Positions 23,610 to 33,249 of a DNA stretch of 64,000 nt are shown piece after piece. The stretch is taken from positions 248,001-312,000 of the forward strand of contig NZ_CADFDU010000004.1 of NCBI RefSeq assembly GCF_902833045.1. The letters run 5' to 3'. The notes under the pieces were generated by a model that made no database searches, was not told the origin of the DNA, and saw only the letters and a program-made list of their open reading frames with translations. The translations under genes and the position numbers were made by a program. Position 1 is the stretch's first letter, and each line of letters opens with the position of its first letter. The stretch is from Burkholderia sp. BCC0322. GTDB lineage: Bacteria > Pseudomonadota > Gammaproteobacteria > Burkholderiales > Burkholderiaceae.

Positions 23610-26294
23610 ATGACCGCACCTCTCGCGCTACCCGACATCGACCCGCAGGAAACCCGCGAATGGCTCGATGCGCTCGAATCCGTGATCGCGCTCGAGGGCC
23701 GCCCGCGCGCGCACTACCTGCTCGACCAGCTTTCCGACCTCGACGCGGCACGTCACGGCGACCTGCACGGCCGCGTGACGACCGCGTACGTGAACACGGT
23801 GCCGCGTGAACGGCAACCGGCCTATCCGGGCGATCTCGCGCTCGAACGGCGCCTGAACGCGATGATCCGCTGGAACGCGATGGTGATGGTGCTGCGCGCC
23901 GGCCGGCATTCGAACGTCGGCGGGCACATCGCGACCTACCAGTCGGCCGCAGTGCTGTACGACGTCGGCTTCGACCACTACTTCCGCGGCCGCACCGACA
24001 CCTTCGACGGCGACATGGTCTACATTCAGGGCCATTCGGCGCCCGGCATCTACGGCCGCGCGTACCTGGAAGGCCGCATCACGGACGCGCAGCTCGACAA
24101 CTTCCGCCGCGAGACCGGCCGCGAAGCGGGACGCGACGGGCTGTCGTCGTATCCGCATCCGCGGCTGATGCCCGATTTCTGGCAATTCCCCACCGTGTCG
24201 ATGGGGCTCGGGCCGCTCACGGCCGCGTATCAGGCGCGCTTCATGCGCTACCTCGAATATCGCGGGCTGAAAGCGCATCAGGGCCGCAAGGTCTGGGCAT
24301 TTCTCGGCGACGGTGAAATGGATCAGCCCGAATCGCTCGCCGCGATCTCGCTCGCCGGGCGCGAACGGCTCGACAACCTGATCTTCGTCGTCAACTGCAA
24401 CCTGCAGCGCCTCGACGGCCCCGTGCGCGGCAACGGCAAGGTCATCCAGGAACTCGAAGGCACGTTCCGTGCGGCGGGCTGGAACGTCATCAAGGTGATC
24501 TGGGGCAGCGGCTGGGATCGGCTGCTCGAACGCGACACGACGGGCCTGCTGCGCCAGCGCATGATGGAATGCGTCGACGGCGACTACCAGACCTTCAAGT
24601 CGCAGAGCGGTGCGTACGTGCGCGAGCATTTCTTCGGCAAGTATCCCGAACTGCTCGAACTCGTCGCCGACCTGTCCGACGACGACATCTGGAAACTGGC
24701 GCGCGGCGGCCACGACCCGGAAAAGGTCCATGCGGCCTATGCGCAGGCGGTGCGCGCGGACGGACGGCCGACCGTCGTGCTCGCGAAGACGGTCAAGGGC
24801 TTCGGGATGGGCGAAGCCGGCGAAGGCCAGAACGTGAACCACCAGTTGAAGAAGATGAGCGCGGATGCCGTACGCGCGTTCCGCGACCGCTTCGCGCTGC
24901 CGGTCAGCGATGCGCAGCTCGACGAACTGCCCTACCTCAAGCCGGAGCCGGGCAGCGCCGAGGCACGCTACTTCGCGGAACGCCGCGCGGCGCTCGGCGG
25001 CCACGTGCCGGCCCGCTTCAGCCAGGTGGCGCCGCTGCCGGTGCCGCCGCTCGCCGCATTCGACGCGCAGCTCAAGGCCAGCGGCGAGCGCGGGCTGTCG
25101 ACGACGATGGCGTTCGTGCGCATCCTCGGCACGCTGCTGAAGGATCCGGCGCTCGGCAAGCTCGTCGTGCCGATCGTACCGGACGAATCGCGCACGTTCG
25201 GGATGGAGGGCCTGTTCCGCCAGATCGGCATCCATTCGCATCTCGGCCAGCTCTATACACCGCAGGACGCAGGCCAGCTCAGCTACTACAAGGAGGCGAA
25301 GGACGGGCAGATCCTGCAGGAAGGCATCAACGAATCCGGCGCGATCGCGTCGTGGATCGCGGCCGGCACCGCGTACAGCAATCATGGGCTGCCGTCGATC
25401 CCGTTCTACATCTTTTATTCGATGTTCGGGCTGCAACGCGTCGGCGATCTCGCGTGGGCGGCCGGCGACGCGCGTACGCGCGGCTTCCTGCTCGGCGCGA
25501 CGTCGGGCCGCACGACACTGATGGGCGAAGGGCTGCAGCACGACGACGGGCACAGCCACGTGCTGTCGTCGGTGATTCCGAACTGCGTGTCGTACGACCC
25601 GACCTATGCGTACGAACTCGCGGTGATCGTGCGCGACGGCCTGCGGCGGATGTTCGCGGAGCAGGAGGATGTCTACTACTACATCACGCTGCTCAACGAG
25701 AACTACCCGCATCCGGCCCTGCCGGACGGCGCGGAAGCCGGCATTCTCAAGGGGCTCTACCTGCTGCGCGAAGACGCCTCGCGCGCGGCAGATACGCCGC
25801 ACGTGCAGTTGATGGGCAGCGGCGCGATCCTGCGCGAAGTGCTCGCCGCGAGCGACCTGCTCGCGCAGGACTTCGGCGTGTCGAGCGACGTGTGGAGCGC
25901 GACGAGCCTGAACGAGCTGCGCCGCGACGGGCTTGCCGCGGAACGCTGGAACCTGCTGCATCCCGAGCAGGCGCCGCGCGTGCCGTACGTGCAGCAATGC
26001 CTCGCCGGCCGCACGGGCCCGGTGGTGGTGGCGACGGACTACATGAAGATCGTCGGCGACCAGATCCGCGCGTTCGTCGACGGCCGACGCTTCGTGTCGC
26101 TCGGCACCGACGGCTTCGGCCGCTCGGATACGCGCGACGCGCTGCGCGCGTTCTTCGAGGTCGATCGGCACTTCATCGTGATCGCGGCGCTGAAGGCGCT
26201 CGCCGACGACGGCGCGATACCGCGTGCCAAGGCAGGCGAAGCAATCCGGCGCTACGGCATCGACATCGACAAGGTCGATCCGGCCAGCGTGTAG
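23610..26294 (+). CDS. aceE: homodimeric-type pyruvate dehydrogenase E1 (AceE-like)
   Basis: The 894-residue protein is full length for AceE. It has the thiamine-diphosphate motif GDGEMDQPE..N near residues 232-262, the flexible loop KTVKGFGMGEAGEGQNVNHQLKKM near 393-416 with the conserved His, the middle-domain GMEGLFRQIGIHS, and the DDGHSHVLSSVIPNC region near 645. E1 decarboxylates pyruvate and passes the acetyl group to lipoyl-E2. No E2 or E3 gene is nearby, unlike the usual aceE-aceF-lpd operon, so this is probably a second, MarR-regulated copy. A related 2-oxo acid as substrate cannot be excluded. Start ATG 23610. Confidence 0.9.
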   Translation: MTAPLALPDIDPQETREWLDALESVIALEGRPRAHYLLDQLSDLDAARHGDLHGRVTTAYVNTVPRERQPAYPGDLALERRLNAMIRWNAMVMVLRAGRHSNVGGHIATYQSAAVLYDVGFDHYFRGRTDTFDGDMVYIQGHSAPGIYGRAYLEGRITDAQLDNFRRETGREAGRDGLSSYPHPRLMPDFWQFPTVSMGLGPLTAAYQARFMRYLEYRGLKAHQGRKVWAFLGDGEMDQPESLAAISLAGRERLDNLIFVVNCNLQRLDGPVRGNGKVIQELEGTFRAAGWNVIKVIWGSGWDRLLERDTTGLLRQRMMECVDGDYQTFKSQSGAYVREHFFGKYPELLELVADLSDDDIWKLARGGHDPEKVHAAYAQAVRADGRPTVVLAKTVKGFGMGEAGEGQNVNHQLKKMSADAVRAFRDRFALPVSDAQLDELPYLKPEPGSAEARYFAERRAALGGHVPARFSQVAPLPVPPLAAFDAQLKASGERGLSTTMAFVRILGTLLKDPALGKLVVPIVPDESRTFGMEGLFRQIGIHSHLGQLYTPQDAGQLSYYKEAKDGQILQEGINESGAIASWIAAGTAYSNHGLPSIPFYIFYSMFGLQRVGDLAWAAGDARTRGFLLGATSGRTTLMGEGLQHDDGHSHVLSSVIPNCVSYDPTYAYELAVIVRDGLRRMFAEQEDVYYYITLLNENYPHPALPDGAEAGILKGLYLLREDASRAADTPHVQLMGSGAILREVLAASDLLAQDFGVSSDVWSATSLNELRRDGLAAERWNLLHPEQAPRVPYVQQCLAGRTGPVVVATDYMKIVGDQIRAFVDGRRFVSLGTDGFGRSDTRDALRAFFEVDRHFIVIAALKALADDGAIPRAKAGEAIRRYGIDIDKVDPASV

Positions 26295-26350
26295 TCCGGC
26301 GGCGCGCGGCAGGCAGGATCGCCGCGGCCGGCCGCGCCGCCGCGCCCGCG

Positions 26351-27874
26351 CTAATGCCCCGACCGCGCGAGCGGGCCTTGCTCGCCCTGGCCCGTTCCCG
26401 ACGGCCATCCGCCCGCAAGCGCCTTGTACAGCGCCACCGTCGACGCCGCGCTGCGCATCTGCCCGTCGGCCGCCGCATCCTGCGCCTGCAGCAGCGTGCG
26501 TTGCGCGTCGAGCACTTCGTAGTAGTCGATCGCGCCCGCCGAAAACCGCGCCTGCGCCAGTTGCGCGGCGCGCGCGCTATCGGCCGCGGCCCGCACGAGA
26601 TGGTCCGTCTCGTCACGTGTGCGGGCGGCGCGCAGCAATGCGTTCTCGGTTTCCTCCAGCGCCCCGAGCACGGTCTGCCGGTACTGCGCGAGCTGGCCGG
26701 CCGCTTCGGCATCGCTCGCGGCGATCCGCGCACGCACGCGGCCGACATCGAGGAACGACCAGTCGATGCCGAGCGCGATCAGGTTCGTGTCGCTGCCGGC
26801 GCGGAAGAACCCGTAGCTGCTCGTCGCGCTGCCGAGCAGCCCCGACAGCGTGAAGCGCGGAAACAGGTCGGCCGTGGCGACGCCGATGCGCGCGGTCGCC
26901 GCGTGCAGCCGCGCCTCGGCGGCCGCGACGTCGGGCCGCCGCCGCAGCAAGTCGCCCGGCGTGCCGGGATCGATGTCGGCGGCCAGCGCCGGCAGCGGCA
27001 CCGGCGTGCCCGTCGACGCGGCCGCCTTCGGGAGATCGAAGCGGCCGATCAGCGCGTCCGGCGTCTGTCCGGTCAGCACCGCGAGCCGGTGCTCGTCGAC
27101 GCCGATCGCCGCCTCGTACACGGCGATCCGCGACGTCGTCGATTCGTACTGCGCGCGCGCCCGCGCCGCATCGAGTTCGGACCCTCGCCCCGCGCCGACG
27201 CGTGCATTGATCAGCGCGAGCGTCTGCTTCTGGTTGTCGGCGTTCTCGCGCGCAATCCGCAGCCGCTCCTGCGAGCCGCGCAGATCGACGTACGTGCTCG
27301 CCACCTCGCCGGCGATCGCGACGCGCACCGCGCGCACGTCCGCCGCGCTGGCGGCCGTTTCCGCACGCTGCGACTCGATCGAACGGCGCACGCGGCCGAA
27401 CAGGTCGAGTTCCCACGCGGCATTGATCCCGACGCTGGACGTCGGCGTATCGCGCTGGCTGCGCGGCGCGCCGAACGCCTGGTCCTTGCTCATCAGCTGG
27501 TGGCCGATCTGCCCGCTCGCGGTGAGCGTCGGATAGCGATCGAACGCAGCCTGCGACAGCAGCGCATTCGACGCGTCGTAGCGCGACACGGCGACCTGCA
27601 GATCCTGGTTCGCCGCGAGCGCCGTGTCGATCAGTTGCGTCAGCATCGGATCGCCGAAACCGCGCCAGAACGCGGCATCGGCATCGGCCGACGCGTCGGG
27701 CGGCATCTCCGGCGTCGTGCCGGACGGCGCCGCATCGCGCGACGCCGCCGGATGCGCGTCGCGCGCGAACCGCGCGCCCGTGGCCGTGTCGGGCCGCCTG
27801 AAATCGGGGCCGACCGCGCACGCGGCGAGCGTCACCGTCAGCGCGAGCGCGGAAAGACGGAAAGCGGCGCTCAT
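26351..27874 (-). CDS. RND efflux outer-membrane channel (OprM/NodT family lipoprotein)
   Basis: The 507-residue TolC-like protein has a lipoprotein signal (SALALTVTLAAC, Cys about residue 19) followed by AVGPDFRRPD, standard for NodT/OprM proteins. Two repeated outer-membrane efflux domains follow, including FDRYPTLTASGQIGHQL, GINAAWELDLFGRVRRSIES and DLFPRFTLSGLLGS. Its ATG overlaps the RND pump stop in an ATGA. The open frame runs far upstream inside the pump gene, but that part is only high-GC shadow. It is the last gene of the pump operon. Confidence 0.92.
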   Translation of the reverse strand: MSAAFRLSALALTVTLAACAVGPDFRRPDTATGARFARDAHPAASRDAAPSGTTPEMPPDASADADAAFWRGFGDPMLTQLIDTALAANQDLQVAVSRYDASNALLSQAAFDRYPTLTASGQIGHQLMSKDQAFGAPRSQRDTPTSSVGINAAWELDLFGRVRRSIESQRAETAASAADVRAVRVAIAGEVASTYVDLRGSQERLRIARENADNQKQTLALINARVGAGRGSELDAARARAQYESTTSRIAVYEAAIGVDEHRLAVLTGQTPDALIGRFDLPKAAASTGTPVPLPALAADIDPGTPGDLLRRRPDVAAAEARLHAATARIGVATADLFPRFTLSGLLGSATSSYGFFRAGSDTNLIALGIDWSFLDVGRVRARIAASDAEAAGQLAQYRQTVLGALEETENALLRAARTRDETDHLVRAAADSARAAQLAQARFSAGAIDYYEVLDAQRTLLQAQDAAADGQMRSAASTVALYKALAGGWPSGTGQGEQGPLARSGH

Positions 27875-30800
27875 CGGTTTTCTCCTTCGAGGGTGCCGTG
27901 GTGTTCGCTCCACACGGCCGGCGTGCCGCCCGCGAGCTTGCGGATCGCCACGTAAAACACGGGCGTCAGGAACAGCCCGAACACAGTGACACCCAGCATC
28001 CCCGCGAACACGGTGATACCGGTGGCCGCCCGCACTTCGCTGCCCGCGCCGCCGCCGATCAGGAGCGGCACCGAGCCCGCAATGAACGCGACCGACGTCA
28101 TCACGATCGGGCGCAGCCGCAGCTTGCACGCTTCGAGCGCGGCGTCGATCACGCCCTTGCCCTGGATTTCGAGCTCGCGTGCGAACTCGACGATCAGGAT
28201 CGCGTTCTTGCACGCCAACCCCATCAGCACGACGAGGCCGACCTGCACGAACACGTTGTTGTCGCCGCCCGACAGCCACACGCCGAACAGCGCGGCGCAG
28301 ATGCACACGGGCACGATCAGGATCACCGCGAGCGGCAGCGTCCAGCTCTCGTACAGCGACGCGAGCACGAGGAACACGAGCATCACCGCGAGCGGGAACA
28401 CGACGATCGCCGCGTTGCTCTGCGTGACCTGCTGGTAGCTGAGGTCGGTCCATTCGAGCGTGATGCCCGGCGGCAGCACGTCCTTCGCGATCTGCTGCAA
28501 CTTCTCGATCGCCTGCGACGACGACATCACCTTCGGATCGGCATCGCCGATCAGGTTCGCGGCCGGATAGCCGTTGTAGCGAACGACCGGGTCGGGCCCG
28601 TACGCGGGCGCCACCGTCACCATCGAGCCGATCGGCACCATCTCGCCCTTCGCGTTGCGCGTGCGCAGGTTCGCGATGTCGGCGGCCGTCTGCCGGTGGC
28701 CGGCATCGGCCTGCGCCATCACGCGGTACACGCGGCCGAACAGGTTGAAGTCGTTCACGTACATCGAGCCGAGATAGACCTGCAGCGTGCTGAACAGGTC
28801 GGTCAGCGCGACGCCCTGCGCCTTCGCCTTCAACCGGTCGACCTTCACCTCGAGCTGCGGGATGTTCGCCTGGTACGAGCTGACGGGGTAGCTCATCCCC
28901 GGCGTCTTCGCGACGGCGGCCTGGAACGCGGCGAGCGCATTCTGCAAGGCGCCGTAGCCGAGCCCGCCGCGATCCTCCAGGTACAACGAATAGCCCGAGC
29001 CGTTGCCGAGGCCCTGGATCGGCGGCGGCATCAGCGCATAGGTCATGCCGCCGCCGATCGCCGCGAAGCGCGCGTTCAGGTCCGCGTTGATCTCGGCGGC
29101 GCTGCGGTGACGCTGGTCGAACGGCTTCAGGATCACGTACGAATTCGTGATGTTCGGCGTGTTCACGCCCTGCAGCGCGTTCAGCCCGGCAAACGCCGGC
29201 ACCATCTCGACACCGTCGGTGCCGAGCGCGATCTTCGTCATCTGCTCGGTCACCTCGCTGGTGCGCGCGAGCGATGCGCCTTCCGGCAGCTTCGCGCCCG
29301 CGAACAGGTACAGCTTGTCCTGCACGGGGATGAAGCCGCCCGGCACCGCGTTGAGCAGCAGCGTGGTCGCCGCGAGCAGCGCCGCATAGACCGCGAACAC
29401 CACCCCGCGCCGCTTCAGCGTGCGCGACACGAAGCCGTGATAGCGAACGGAACTGCGGTCGAAAAAGCGGTTGAACGGATGGAACAGCCAGCCGAACGCA
29501 CGATCGAGCCCGCGCGTGAGCGCATCTTTCGGCGCGCCGTGCGGACGCAGCAGCTTCGCGGCGAGCGCCGGCGACAGCGTCAGCGAGTTGATCGCGGAGA
29601 TCACCGTCGAGATCGCGATCGTCACCGCGAACTGCCGGTAGAACTGGCCGGTGACGCCCGACATGAAGGCCATCGGCACGAACACCGCGCACAGCACGAG
29701 CGCGATCGCGACGATCGGCCCCGACACTTCGCGCATCGCCTGGTGCGCGGCGTCGCGCGGGCTCAGGCCCTGAGCGATGTTGCGCTCGACGTTCTCGACG
29801 ACCACGATCGCATCGTCGACGACGATCCCGATCGCGAGCACGAGCCCGAACAGCGTCAGCGTGTTGATCGAATAGCCGAGCAGATAGAGCCACGCGAACG
29901 TACCGACCACCGAGACGGGCACCGCGACGAGCGGGATGATCGACGCGCGCCACGTCTGCAGGAACAGGATCACGACGAGCACGACCAGCACGACCGCCTC
30001 GATCAGCGTGTGCTGCACCGCGCGGATCGATTCGCGCACGAACACGGTCGGATCCCACACGGGACGATACGCGACGCCGGGCGGGAAGCGCTTCGACAGT
30101 TCGTCGAACTTCGCATACACGGCCTTCGCGACCTCGAGCGCGTTCGCCCCCGGCGACAGGAAGATGCCGACCACCGCCGATTGCTTGTCGTTGAAATAGG
30201 AGCGCAGCGTGTAGTCGCCCGCGCCGAGCTCGATGCGCGCGACGTCGGACAGCTTCACGACCTGGCCGTCGTCGCCGTTGCGCAGCACGATGTCGCCGAA
30301 CTCCTGCACCGTGCGCAGCCGGCCGCGCACGTTGATCGACAGCAGGAAGTCGTTTTTCTTCGGCGACGGCTCCGCGCCGAGCTGGCCGGCCGACACCTGC
30401 ACGTTCTGCTCGCGCACGGCGGCGATCACGTCGATCGCCGTCAGCCCGCGCGACGCGAGCCGGTTCGGGTCGAGCCACAGCCGCATCGCATAGTCGCCCG
30501 AGCCGTACACGCCGACGTCGCCGATGCCGGCGAGCCGCGACAGCTCGTCCTTCACGTGCAGCGTCAGGTAGTTGCGCAGGTACAGCGAATCGTGGCTGTT
30601 GTCCGGCGAATAGAGGCTCACGTACATCAGCGGCGTCGGCGACTGCTTCTGCGTGGTCACGCCGTACTGGCGCACCTCGTCGGGAAGGCGCGACAGCGCC
30701 TGGCTCACGCGGTTCTGCACGCGCACGGCGGCGGTGTCGGGATCGACGCCCTGCACGAACGTGACGACGACCTGCAGGCTGCCGTCGGAACCGGCGACCG

Positions 30801-31044
30801 ACTTCATGTACATGATGCCTTCGACGCCGTTGATCGCCTCCTCCAGCGGTTCGGCGACCGATTCGGCGATTTCCTTCGGGTTCGCGCCCGGGTACGTCGC
30901 ACGCACGACGACGCTCGGCGGCACGACTTCCGGGTATTCGCCGGCGGGCAGCATCGGGATCGAGATCAGGCCGATCGCGAAGATGACGATCGACAGCACG
31001 ACCGCGAAGATCGGCCGGTCGATGAAGAATCGGGAGAAATCCAT
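27871..31044 (-). CDS. RND multidrug efflux pump, inner-membrane component
   Basis: The 1057-residue AcrB/MexF-type transporter starts MDFSRFFIDRPIFAVVLSIVIFAIGLISI. It has the first periplasmic loop with AYPGA-like ATYPGANPKEIAESVAEPLE and the helix-4 proton relay GIVVDDAIVVVENVER with paired Asp. The second half repeats the fold (PLAVMLVFLVLASLYESWTLPLAVI). It exports lipophilic drugs or redox-active compounds with proton influx. The start is fixed by the conserved N-terminus; the longer frame to 31146 lies inside the adaptor gene's tail. Confidence 0.94.
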   Translation of the reverse strand: MDFSRFFIDRPIFAVVLSIVIFAIGLISIPMLPAGEYPEVVPPSVVVRATYPGANPKEIAESVAEPLEEAINGVEGIMYMKSVAGSDGSLQVVVTFVQGVDPDTAAVRVQNRVSQALSRLPDEVRQYGVTTQKQSPTPLMYVSLYSPDNSHDSLYLRNYLTLHVKDELSRLAGIGDVGVYGSGDYAMRLWLDPNRLASRGLTAIDVIAAVREQNVQVSAGQLGAEPSPKKNDFLLSINVRGRLRTVQEFGDIVLRNGDDGQVVKLSDVARIELGAGDYTLRSYFNDKQSAVVGIFLSPGANALEVAKAVYAKFDELSKRFPPGVAYRPVWDPTVFVRESIRAVQHTLIEAVVLVVLVVILFLQTWRASIIPLVAVPVSVVGTFAWLYLLGYSINTLTLFGLVLAIGIVVDDAIVVVENVERNIAQGLSPRDAAHQAMREVSGPIVAIALVLCAVFVPMAFMSGVTGQFYRQFAVTIAISTVISAINSLTLSPALAAKLLRPHGAPKDALTRGLDRAFGWLFHPFNRFFDRSSVRYHGFVSRTLKRRGVVFAVYAALLAATTLLLNAVPGGFIPVQDKLYLFAGAKLPEGASLARTSEVTEQMTKIALGTDGVEMVPAFAGLNALQGVNTPNITNSYVILKPFDQRHRSAAEINADLNARFAAIGGGMTYALMPPPIQGLGNGSGYSLYLEDRGGLGYGALQNALAAFQAAVAKTPGMSYPVSSYQANIPQLEVKVDRLKAKAQGVALTDLFSTLQVYLGSMYVNDFNLFGRVYRVMAQADAGHRQTAADIANLRTRNAKGEMVPIGSMVTVAPAYGPDPVVRYNGYPAANLIGDADPKVMSSSQAIEKLQQIAKDVLPPGITLEWTDLSYQQVTQSNAAIVVFPLAVMLVFLVLASLYESWTLPLAVILIVPVCICAALFGVWLSGGDNNVFVQVGLVVLMGLACKNAILIVEFARELEIQGKGVIDAALEACKLRLRPIVMTSVAFIAGSVPLLIGGGAGSEVRAATGITVFAGMLGVTVFGLFLTPVFYVAIRKLAGGTPAVWSEHHGTLEGENR

Positions 31045-31057
31045 TGCCTGTCCCCCG

Positions 31058-32284
31058 TCACTGCGCGGCCGGCGCGCCGGCGTCGGCCACGGCCTGCGTG
31101 CCGTTGCCCGGCCCGTTGCCCTCGCCGGTGCCGGCACCGGCGGCAACGCGTGCAGGGAGCGCCTTCGGCTTCACCTGCGCGCCCGGATAGTAGATCCGCT
31201 GCATGCCGTCGACGACCACGCGATCGCCCGGCTGGATCCCCTTCTCGATGATCCGCTCGCCGTCCAGCCCGCGGCCGATCGTCACGTCACGGCGCAGCGC
31301 CTTGTCGCCGGGGCCGATCACGTACACGTACTTGCGGTCCTGGTCGGTGAGCACGGCCTTGTCGTCGACGAGCAGCGCCTGCTGGTCGCGGCCGCTGACG
31401 AGTTGCACGCGCGCATACAGGCCCGGCGTAAACGCATGGTCCGCATTCGGCAGCCGCACACGCGCGCGGATCGTGCCCGTTTGCGGGTCGAGCCGGTTGT
31501 CGAGAAAGTCGACGGTGCCCGCATGCGGGAAGCCCGTCTCGTTCGCGAGGCCCACGCGCACCGGATCGGCGCCGATCGCACGATGCCCCGGATCGGCACG
31601 CCGTGCGTTGTAGCGCAGGTAGCTCTGTTCGTCGCAGTCGAAATACACGTAGACGGGGTTCTGCGACACGACGGTCGTCAGCAGCGTGTCGTCCGCGCGC
31701 GCCAGGTTGCCGACCGTGGCGATCGCGCGGCCGACGCGGCCCGCGATCGGCGCGCGCACTTCGGTGAAACCGAGATTGAGCTTCGCATCGGCAACGGCCG
31801 CGTCGGCCGCCTGCAGGTCGGCACGCGCCTGCTCGGCCGTGGCGCGCGCGTTGTCGAGTTCTTCCTGCGACGTCGCATGCGCGTCGATCAGCGTCTGCAC
31901 GCGCTTGAGCTGCACGTTCGCGAGGCTCGCTGCCGCGCGGGCCCGCTGCAGCTGTGCGTTCGCGCGATCGAGTGCGATCCGGTACGGGCGCGGATCGATC
32001 TCGAACAGCAGCGCGCCCTGCGCGACCAGGTCGCCTTCCTTGTAGGCGACGCGCTGCAGATAACCGCTCACGCGCGGCCGCAGTTCAACGGCATCGACGG
32101 CTTCGACGCGTCCGTTGAATTCGTCCGCGAGGCGGATCGTGCGAGGCGCGATGGTGGCGACACCGACTTCCGGAAGGGATTGTGCCAAGGATGCGCCTTT
32201 GCCGTCGTGACAGCCCGACAACGCCAGCGACAGTGCGCAGGCCGCGCCCAAAGGCGACGCCCTGCGTAGGGATAAGGAGAACAT
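31058..32284 (-). CDS. RND efflux periplasmic adaptor (membrane fusion protein, lipoprotein)
   Basis: The 408-residue HlyD/AcrA-type protein has a lipobox LALSGC (Cys25), lipoyl half-motifs VDAVELRPRVSGYLQRVAYKEGDLVAQGALLFEIDPRPY and LNLGFTEVRAPIAGRVGRAIATVGNLA, and an alpha-hairpin between them. It bridges pump and outer-membrane channel. It is the first gene of the operon, 13 bp before the pump, and faces soxR across an 80-bp region containing the SoxR box. The tail is rich in Gly/Ala. Confidence 0.93.
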   Translation of the reverse strand: MFSLSLRRASPLGAACALSLALSGCHDGKGASLAQSLPEVGVATIAPRTIRLADEFNGRVEAVDAVELRPRVSGYLQRVAYKEGDLVAQGALLFEIDPRPYRIALDRANAQLQRARAAASLANVQLKRVQTLIDAHATSQEELDNARATAEQARADLQAADAAVADAKLNLGFTEVRAPIAGRVGRAIATVGNLARADDTLLTTVVSQNPVYVYFDCDEQSYLRYNARRADPGHRAIGADPVRVGLANETGFPHAGTVDFLDNRLDPQTGTIRARVRLPNADHAFTPGLYARVQLVSGRDQQALLVDDKAVLTDQDRKYVYVIGPGDKALRRDVTIGRGLDGERIIEKGIQPGDRVVVDGMQRIYYPGAQVKPKALPARVAAGAGTGEGNGPGNGTQAVADAGAPAAQ

Positions 32285-32324
32285 GATGCCTCGCGACGGG
32301 TTAAACTGCCGCGTAGCATAAAAG

Positions 32325-32340
32325 TTGAAGTTAACTTCAA
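32325..32340. promoter_or_regulatory. SoxR-binding box in the soxR/efflux divergent promoter
   Basis: TTGAAGTTAACTTCAA is a perfect 16-bp dyad, close to the E. coli soxS operator (core AAGTTAACTT). It lies 40 bp upstream of the adaptor start and 24 bp upstream of soxR, the expected position for SoxR activation of the pump operon. Confidence 0.8.
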
Positions 32341-32364
32341 GTCAAGCTTTTCCCGGAGAACGTC

Positions 32365-32844
32365 ATGGGTACCCCTGAAGAACCGAAATGGCCGCTGATG
32401 TCGATCCGCGAAGTGGCCGCGCGCAGCGGCGTACCGGCGTCGACGCTGCGGTTCTACGAGACACGCGGGCTCATCAAGTCGCACCGCAACGGTTCGAGCC
32501 ATCGCCACTATTCGCGCGCGGTGCTGCGATTGATCGCGTTCATCGTGTTCGCGCAGAAGATCGGCTATTCGCTCGACGAGATCGCCGAGCAGCTCGTCAG
32601 CCTCCCCGCGGACACCGCACCGAGCAACAAGGACTGGCAGCGGCTGTCGCGCGGCTGGAAGCAGCGCGTCGCAAGCCGGATCGAGGAGTTGCAGCGGCTC
32701 TACATCAACCTCGACGAATGCATCGGCTGCGGCTGCCTGTCGCTGAAGCGCTGCAAGCTGACGAACCCGGAAGACCGCGCGGGTCGCAACGGGCCCGGCG
32801 CGCGCCGCTGGCTCGGCGATGCGCCGCCCACGGACATCAAGTGA
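32365..32844 (+). CDS. soxR: redox-sensitive MerR-family activator SoxR
   Basis: The 159-residue protein has the MerR HTH (SIREVAARSGVPASTLRFYETRGLIKSHRNGSSHRHYSRAVL). It also has the [2Fe-2S] cluster motif C119-x2-C122-x-C124-x5-C130 (CIGCGCLSLKRC), in the same spacing and numbering as E. coli SoxR. Oxidation of the cluster by redox-cycling compounds activates transcription. There is no soxS here; as in many non-enteric bacteria the direct target is an efflux pump, transcribed divergently across a SoxR box. Confidence 0.95.
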   Translation: MGTPEEPKWPLMSIREVAARSGVPASTLRFYETRGLIKSHRNGSSHRHYSRAVLRLIAFIVFAQKIGYSLDEIAEQLVSLPADTAPSNKDWQRLSRGWKQRVASRIEELQRLYINLDECIGCGCLSLKRCKLTNPEDRAGRNGPGARRWLGDAPPTDIK

Positions 32845-32899
32845 CAGGCAGGCCGGACGTGGCGCGCGATGCCCCACCCGGCCGCCTGGATGGATGGTG

Positions 32900-32977
32900 T
32901 CAGCCGACGCGCCAGCCGTCGTTCACCGCGATCGTCGCGCCGGTGACGAACGACGCGCCCGGCCCGGCGAGCCGCAC
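32900..32977 (-). pseudogene. C-terminal scrap of a short-chain dehydrogenase/reductase
   Basis: Twenty-five codons ending in TGA read VRLAGPGASFVTGATIAVNDGWRVG, the standard C-terminal SDR motif (ASFVTGxxIAVDGGW). No Rossmann motif or catalytic YxxxK is found upstream; the sequence there becomes unrelated. It is a remnant left by a deletion. Confidence 0.6.
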
Positions 32978-33081
32978 CCGATGCAGACGACGGCCGGGCG
33001 CGTCGCGGGCGGCACCGGCGCCGCGCTGATGCAGCGCCTGTCCGTGCCGATGCAGCCGCAAGGCATGACGTTACGTTCTGC

Positions 33082-33249
33082 GAACTGAAGAAGGCGGGCA
33101 ACCCGCTCGCGTACGAGCTGACGATCGCGCACCGGACGCCAGCGCCGCTCGCCGATGCGCTGCGCGAGACCGCGCGAAGCGCGGTGCGCGAACGGGTGCG
33201 GGTACTGGCGGGGTGGCCGCTCGCCGCGCTCAGACGCCGACGACGTTGA
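33082..33249 (+). pseudogene. possible C-terminal remnant of a LysR-type regulator
   Basis: The open segment GNPLAYELTIAHRTPAPLADALRETARSAVRE resembles the last strand and helix of LysR effector domains, and nothing upstream encodes the rest. It ends overlapping the tail of the convergent tetR gene. Together with the SDR scrap it suggests loss of a divergent LysR-SDR pair. The family assignment is tentative. Confidence 0.35.

Noticed and set aside
26351..30478. A 1375-codon frame joining pump-antiphase sequence to the outer-membrane channel gene
   Set aside because: Only the last 507 codons match the OprM family and start with a lipoprotein signal; the rest is the pump gene in another phase, not a fusion protein.
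27898..31251. A 1117-codon rightward open frame antisense to the RND pump
   Set aside because: The composition is His/Arg-rich with no domain, and it mirrors the pump codons; it is a high-GC shadow.
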